Assembly (NCBI GenBank): GCA_964564285.1
Contig: CAZMBZ010000079.1
Coordinates: forward strand, 1-17,543
Direction: 5' to 3'
Length of the DNA stretch: 17,543 nucleotides
Source of the DNA: JAUWQU01 sp964564285
GTDB taxonomy: Bacteria > Planctomycetota > Phycisphaerae > SM23-33
Part shown: one piece after another, positions 15,677-17,543 of the stretch
Position numbering within the stretch: position 1 is the first letter of the stretch
How the letters are laid out: the number at the start of each line of letters is the position of its first letter
The notes under the pieces: generated by a model
Told to the model about the DNA's origin: nothing
The model's input: only the letters and a program-made list of their open reading frames with translations
Databases searched by the model: none
Position numbers and translations under genes: made by a program

Positions 15677-16570
15677 ATGCGACTGCGATACTTGGTTGTG
15701 GGAATATCTCTTGCCCTTGGAAGTATGGTCTGTACTGCCAAGGTGCAGCTCAAGGAAGACCCGCCGACGGTCTCCCCGCCGAAAAGCGGAGATGTTACCG
15801 GCACGATCATACCCGCGGGCAAGGTCGCGAAAATCGAGGCCGTCTCTCGGCTAACGCTCAAGACCTACCGCCCCGCATCGTTCGACAAGGCGAGCGGGCG
15901 TTTCAGATTCGCCGACCTGCCCGGCGACGCCGACTACGACGTTCGCGTGACGACCACTGATGGGCGAACAATCGAGGGCATCGACCTGGCGTGGATCGAG
16001 GCCCGCATGCTCCGACTGGCAGCCTTGCGGCGAAAGCAACTGAACATGCCGCCCGAGCGTGGCGAAAGCTTCGATCTCGACGACGCCAAGGCTATCCTCC
16101 AATGGGTCGAGGACTGGAAAGACTTCATGGAGATCAAGCGGGTGCTGTACGTAAATGGCATGGGCAAACGGGCGACGGTGCTCGTCGAGCTTATGCGGAC
16201 CCGCGAGTTTCACGCTTCTGGGGGGAAGCTGGTCTGGCGAGTCGAGCTTTGGTACATGCAAAACGAGTTCGGCGGCTGGGATCGACTGGCAAACTCCGAA
16301 CGGGTACTTCACCGCCAGCGGGTCAGCCGCGATCAGTGGCGGAAGATCGACCTGCAATACTTCCCCGAACTCAGCATCCACGTGGACCCAAACGGCGCGA
16401 GCAAGCCGCTGCACTTCAAGCTGCCGGAAAAGGGCGACCTCTCTCGCGGCCGACTCGCCGACACCGCGGCCCAGTGCAAGACCGTCCCGCACATCTACGG
16501 CCTGGACACCAAGCCCAAAGGCGAGGTCAAGGGCATGCAGGTTCACGCCGACCGCGTCAAGGCGGATTGA
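15677..16570 (+). CDS. Exported protein of unknown function with a small N-terminal beta-sandwich-like region
   Basis: I do not recognise this 297-residue protein. It begins with a clear export signal (MRLRYLVVGISLALGS); a Cys at residue 19 (SMVC) is a poor lipobox, so ordinary signal peptidase cleavage is more likely. Residues 37-105 (GDVTGTIIPAGKVAKIEAVS, FRFADLPGDADYDVRVTTTDG) resemble a carboxypeptidase-regulatory-like or transthyretin-type beta fold. The rest is charged, mixed helix and strand, with a Trp-rich stretch KLVWRVELWYMQNEFGGW near 184-201. GGAG lies 8 bases before the ATG. It follows the flavin reductase gene by 42 bases and precedes a CsgG-like lipoprotein gene by 74, so an envelope role is possible. 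Codon use matches its neighbours. Confidence 0.8.
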   Translation: MRLRYLVVGISLALGSMVCTAKVQLKEDPPTVSPPKSGDVTGTIIPAGKVAKIEAVSRLTLKTYRPASFDKASGRFRFADLPGDADYDVRVTTTDGRTIEGIDLAWIEARMLRLAALRRKQLNMPPERGESFDLDDAKAILQWVEDWKDFMEIKRVLYVNGMGKRATVLVELMRTREFHASGGKLVWRVELWYMQNEFGGWDRLANSERVLHRQRVSRDQWRKIDLQYFPELSIHVDPNGASKPLHFKLPEKGDLSRGRLADTAAQCKTVPHIYGLDTKPKGEVKGMQVHADRVKAD

Positions 16571-16644
16571 CCTCGGTCAACTCGCTCCATCCGACCGAAC
16601 TCCGCTTAAACTGTCCGACCGTTCCTTGCCGATAGACATTGCTG

Positions 16645-17543
16645 ATGAGAACTCGCGCTTCCATAGTGTTGATCCTGGCGGTCAGGACCCTGGTCTGCTG
16701 CTCCGGTTGCAGTTCGAGCCTGGCCACCGACCCTGCCGCGTACATCAAGCCCACCGTGGCGGTGATGAAGTTCGAGAACCGCGCGCAGTTCCCCATGCGA
16801 TGGGATCTCGGCGGGGGAATGCGGGACATTCTCGTTGACCGCCTCGTCGCGGCCGGGCGATACCACGTGATTGAGCGCCCGGAGCTGGATTCGGTTGTAA
16901 ATGAACTGAAGATTCAGAACAGCGGCATGACGCGTAAGCACGCCCGGGCCGAGGTTGGGCGGATCAAGAACGTTCAGTATCTGATCAAGGCGACGATTAC
17001 CGATTTCGGCCACGTCGCGACGACCAGTGGTTTTCTGGGCTTCAAGCCAATGGCAATGTGGGGCTCCAGCCACAAGGCCGTGATGGGCATGACGCTCTAC
17101 GTCGTGGATGTCGAGAGCGGCGAGATCATCGCAAGCGAGAGCCTTGAGGAATCGGTCCGCGCGTCGGACCTTACGGTAAAGGCCCAGTACCGCGACGTGT
17201 CGCTGGGCGGCAGCGTGTTTTACCGCACCCCCTTGGGCAGGGTGACGGCCAGGGTCATCGACAAGGCGGTTGGCCGGGTTACCCGCAGCATCGCCGCCCG
17301 CCCGTGGCAGCCGCGAATCGCGCTTGTCCAGGCCGGCGGGATGGTGGTCATCAACGGCGGGCGCAACCGTCGCGTCCAGAGCGGCGTCAGTTACGAAGTC
17401 TACAAGCTCGGCTCGCCGATAATAGACCCCGACACCGGCGACGTGATAGGCCATCAGCCCGGCCTGGCCATCGGCCGAATCCAGGTCTGCGAAGTCCGCC
17501 CCGAATGCAGCGTAGCCAACATCCTCGCCGGCTCAGGCCAAAA
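16645..17543 (+). CDS. CsgG-like outer-membrane-assembly lipoprotein, 3' end outside window
   Basis: The frame stays open to the window edge (299 codons). The N-terminus MRTRASIVLILAVRTLVCCSGC is a lipoprotein-type signal with probable lipid attachment at C22 (CSGC, a slightly unusual lipobox). The CsgG signature follows: PTVAVMKFENRAQ, a Gly-rich GGGMRDILVDRLVAAGRYHV and IERPELDSVVNELKIQNSG, then YLIKATITDFG. CsgG proteins form outer-membrane export pores for curli, and many relatives have other or unknown envelope roles, so curli secretion is not claimed. A later segment (VVINGGRNRRVQSGVSYEVY) resembles the C-terminal beta domain common in such proteins. The ATG at 16645 has no clear ribosome site, and an in-frame TAG at 16633 prevents a longer start, so translation may depend on the upstream gene. 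Confidence 0.85.
   Translation, partial: MRTRASIVLILAVRTLVCCSGCSSSLATDPAAYIKPTVAVMKFENRAQFPMRWDLGGGMRDILVDRLVAAGRYHVIERPELDSVVNELKIQNSGMTRKHARAEVGRIKNVQYLIKATITDFGHVATTSGFLGFKPMAMWGSSHKAVMGMTLYVVDVESGEIIASESLEESVRASDLTVKAQYRDVSLGGSVFYRTPLGRVTARVIDKAVGRVTRSIAARPWQPRIALVQAGGMVVINGGRNRRVQSGVSYEVYKLGSPIIDPDTGDVIGHQPGLAIGRIQVCEVRPECSVANILAGSGQ

Overview
The window reads as a high-GC chromosomal segment of an uncultured Planctomycetota-like bacterium, probably near the Phycisphaerae. This assignment is inferred from protein character: a glutamine-PRPP amidotransferase of planctomycete type, a very large secreted alpha-2-macroglobulin, secreted GH2 and GH127 glycosidases and a bacterial deiodinase-like redoxin. 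No rRNA, tRNA, CRISPR, insertion sequence or phage gene was seen. Gene density is ordinary and all intergenic gaps are under 300 bases.

Layout. Positions 1-5069 are on the minus strand, transcribed right to left: a deiodinase-like thioredoxin-fold protein, then a GH127 beta-L-arabinofuranosidase, then a GH2 glycosidase that runs off the left edge. Gaps are 54 and 119 bases, so they may form one operon for secreted enzymes that break down plant- or algal-type glycans. The deiodinase-like gene is the most notable item. It is interrupted by one in-frame TGA exactly where the family carries its catalytic selenocysteine (SYT-U-PPF). An 11-bp hairpin with an AGGUUCC loop follows at bacterial SECIS distance. 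I read it as an intact selenoprotein gene, not a pseudogene.

Positions 5359-11640 (plus) encode a 2093-residue secreted alpha-2-macroglobulin with an intact CTEQ thioester and an unusual 44-residue Trp/Tyr-rich insert. A 33-bp imperfect inverted repeat lies in the divergent region ahead of it. A perfect 30-bp palindrome ends it and faces the convergent gene.

Positions 11727-15013 hold two divergent PurF-family genes. The plus-strand copy is a complete PurF with catalytic Cys, glutaminase residues, PRPP loop and four Fe-S cysteines. The minus-strand copy keeps the PRPP loop and the Fe-S cysteines but has lost the N-terminal catalytic Cys and other glutaminase residues. The 221-base gap contains what look like back-to-back promoters whose -35 boxes form an inverted repeat, suggesting joint control.

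Positions 15101-17543 (plus) carry a flavin-reductase-like protein, an unrecognised exported protein and a CsgG-like lipoprotein cut by the right edge.
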